Of a stretch of 64,000 nucleotides of DNA, positions 63,201-64,000 are shown piece after piece (the first letter of the stretch is position 1; each line of letters starts with the position of its first letter). The translations under genes were made by a program, and so were the position numbers. Source of the stretch: Ciona intestinalis (taxonomy: Eukaryota > Chordata > Ascidiacea > Phlebobranchia > Cionidae); NCBI RefSeq assembly GCF_000224145.3, contig NC_020167.2:2220782-2284781 (forward strand). Direction: 5' to 3'. The notes beneath the pieces are model-generated. The model saw nothing but the letters and a program-made list of their open reading frames with translations. It was not told the origin of the DNA and ran no database searches.

Positions 63201-63905
63201 GTGATTGTGGCTTGATAGTGTGACGTATACACACTCCTAGTGACGTTCGAAAGAGCTTTGTGTTTCTAATGACCCCCTTAATCCGGCCAGATCACGATAA
63301 GTGACGTTGATTGGTCAGAAGTCCTGCCATGTTTGGTCCTGGCTGCTGTTTTGGTTTCAAACATTTTCTAAGTAATTACGAGTGACGCGTCGTTAGTAGG
63401 GTTATCAAGCGTCTGGAATTCGGACTGAATTATCATCTTACTTTTTGGAATTGCTCGCACCAGATATAAGTCGTTAAAACTCTGCACTAATTTACCGCTT
63501 TGGCCAAAGATAGCTACGTCTCATTTGCAACACGAATTGGGTATTCGATGGGCGCGATAAAGGCAGAGATATTTAAACATCAATGGGTACGAAAACTGAC
63601 AAACATCATAATTAGCAAAGATAGATCACGTTCTTAAGGCATCTTAATGTATTATTAAAAGGCATTACAATTCTGCTAACGAATATTTAAACGTAAAATT
63701 TACTTACTCAAACAAGTACTGATTGTAACATTTGATCTTTTGTGGTAATATCCACTTGGGCAAGTTTCGTAACAGCGACCGATTTCTCTTGAGCCCAGCT
63801 TTTCTATTAATATGAACCACTTGGGTCTACATTTGAGGCACCCGTTTAAGAGATTGCATTCGGAACAATTTGTAGGATCGCAACGAACTTGCCTTGGAGC
63901 GAGAG
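60259..63905 (-). CDS. R-spondin-like secreted protein, 5' partial, apparently without TSP1 domain
   Basis: R-spondins strengthen Wnt signalling by binding LGR4-6 and the ZNRF3/RNF43 ligases through two furin-like Cys-rich repeats. Exons, 5' to 3': 63708-63905, 61119-61211, 60836-60985, 60259-60437. Exon 63708-63905 starts in phase 1, so a signal-peptide exon lies beyond the window edge. Furin repeat 1: NCSECNLLNGCLKCRPKWFI then GRCYETCPSGYYHKRSNVT, close to the vertebrate NGCSRCQQKLFFFL and CPSGYYG. Repeat 2: CPGNCTSCFGNFCLHCNAGY then YRQSNGKCKK. Next comes KCHVRKNETRRCPGGGFYGR, which resembles only the end of a TSP1 module and the CPGGKR that follows it. The WSEW part is absent, and the preceding intron (60986-61118) is too short to hide it. 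A very basic tail follows (RKRKRTCC, GRKRKRGRKTIKRC), as in R-spondins. Reading through the 60836 donor would give another short tail. Confidence 0.72.
61268..61470 (-). repeat. TAGGGTGG palindromic MITE
   Basis: Starts ATATTACTGTGGAGGAAGAT and ends AAGTGTCTCATCTTCTCCCA then CCTTGCCAT. The interior (AAATATCCGGATCGTGTTTT, AATAGGAGTCGTGAGGATGC, TTTACTACCAAATGGGACGA) is in the reversed sense. It lies in the R-spondin-like gene's long intron. Confidence 0.75.
62380..63420. promoter_or_regulatory. GC/CpG-richer block within the R-spondin-like long intron
   Basis: Composition here is clearly richer in G, C and CpG than the AT-rich flanks. A perfect CRE palindrome TGACGTCA lies at 62506-62513 and further GTGACG motifs at about 63218-63245 and 63300. 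No exon with splice signals was found. It could be an intronic enhancer or an alternative promoter. Inferred from composition only. Confidence 0.3.
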
Positions 63906-64000
63906 CTGCATGTAAATTGCGGTTTATTTTTAAGTGAAATAAACCATAGAATTTTATCCGCATGCGATAAAGAAGATTTATTTAATTAAATAACGAAAGG

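Overview
The window is animal nuclear DNA, most likely from an ascidian tunicate of the genus Ciona. It is AT-rich, its genes are compact with many short GT-AG introns, and the proteins resemble chordate orthologues. It is also dense in short interspersed repeats: a tRNA-derived SINE-like family, and a roughly 200 bp palindromic MITE whose ends read TAGGGTGGGGGAAGATGGGA. No bacterial, viral or CRISPR features were seen. Gene models were built by hand by joining open frames at splice sites of matching phase. Several close to a whole number of codons, which supports them.

Layout, left to right. 1.5-9.7 kb (+): a complete 20-exon MOV10 RNA helicase. 11.0-14.4 kb (+): a six-exon protein-kinase-like gene that lacks the catalytic residues (pseudokinase). 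15.2-22.6 kb (+): a kinesin-fold gene with no P-loop (pseudokinesin) and a coiled-coil tail. 23.4-23.8 kb (+): an intronless E2 ubiquitin-conjugating enzyme. 24.8-25.0 kb (+): a C-type-lectin fragment. 25.7-28.7 kb (+): a SKA3-like kinetochore gene. 29.6-35.2 kb (+): TMEM144, with two exons present twice around an assembly gap. 35.9-36.8 kb (+): a small three-exon reading frame that I do not recognise. 37.5-47.3 kb (-): a KIFC3-type kinesin-14 whose ATP-binding core falls in a second gap. 49.2-49.9 kb (-): an intronless LRATD/FAM84 gene. 50.7-52.2 kb (+): PAM16/Magmas. 52.5-57.1 kb (-): FUT8, complete in nine exons. 60.3-63.9 kb (-): an R-spondin-like gene with its 5' end outside the window and apparently no thrombospondin domain.

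The genes do not form one pathway. They are ordinary animal housekeeping and signalling genes, although SKA3, KIFC3 and the pseudokinesin are all microtubule-related. The most unusual items are the two catalytically dead enzyme-fold genes (kinase and kinesin), the R-spondin without a TSP1 module, the unknown small gene between TMEM144 and KIFC3, the exon-pair duplication in TMEM144, and a perfect hairpin inside a coding exon of the MOV10 helicase. Both gaps are exactly 125 N, so they look like placeholders of unknown true size.
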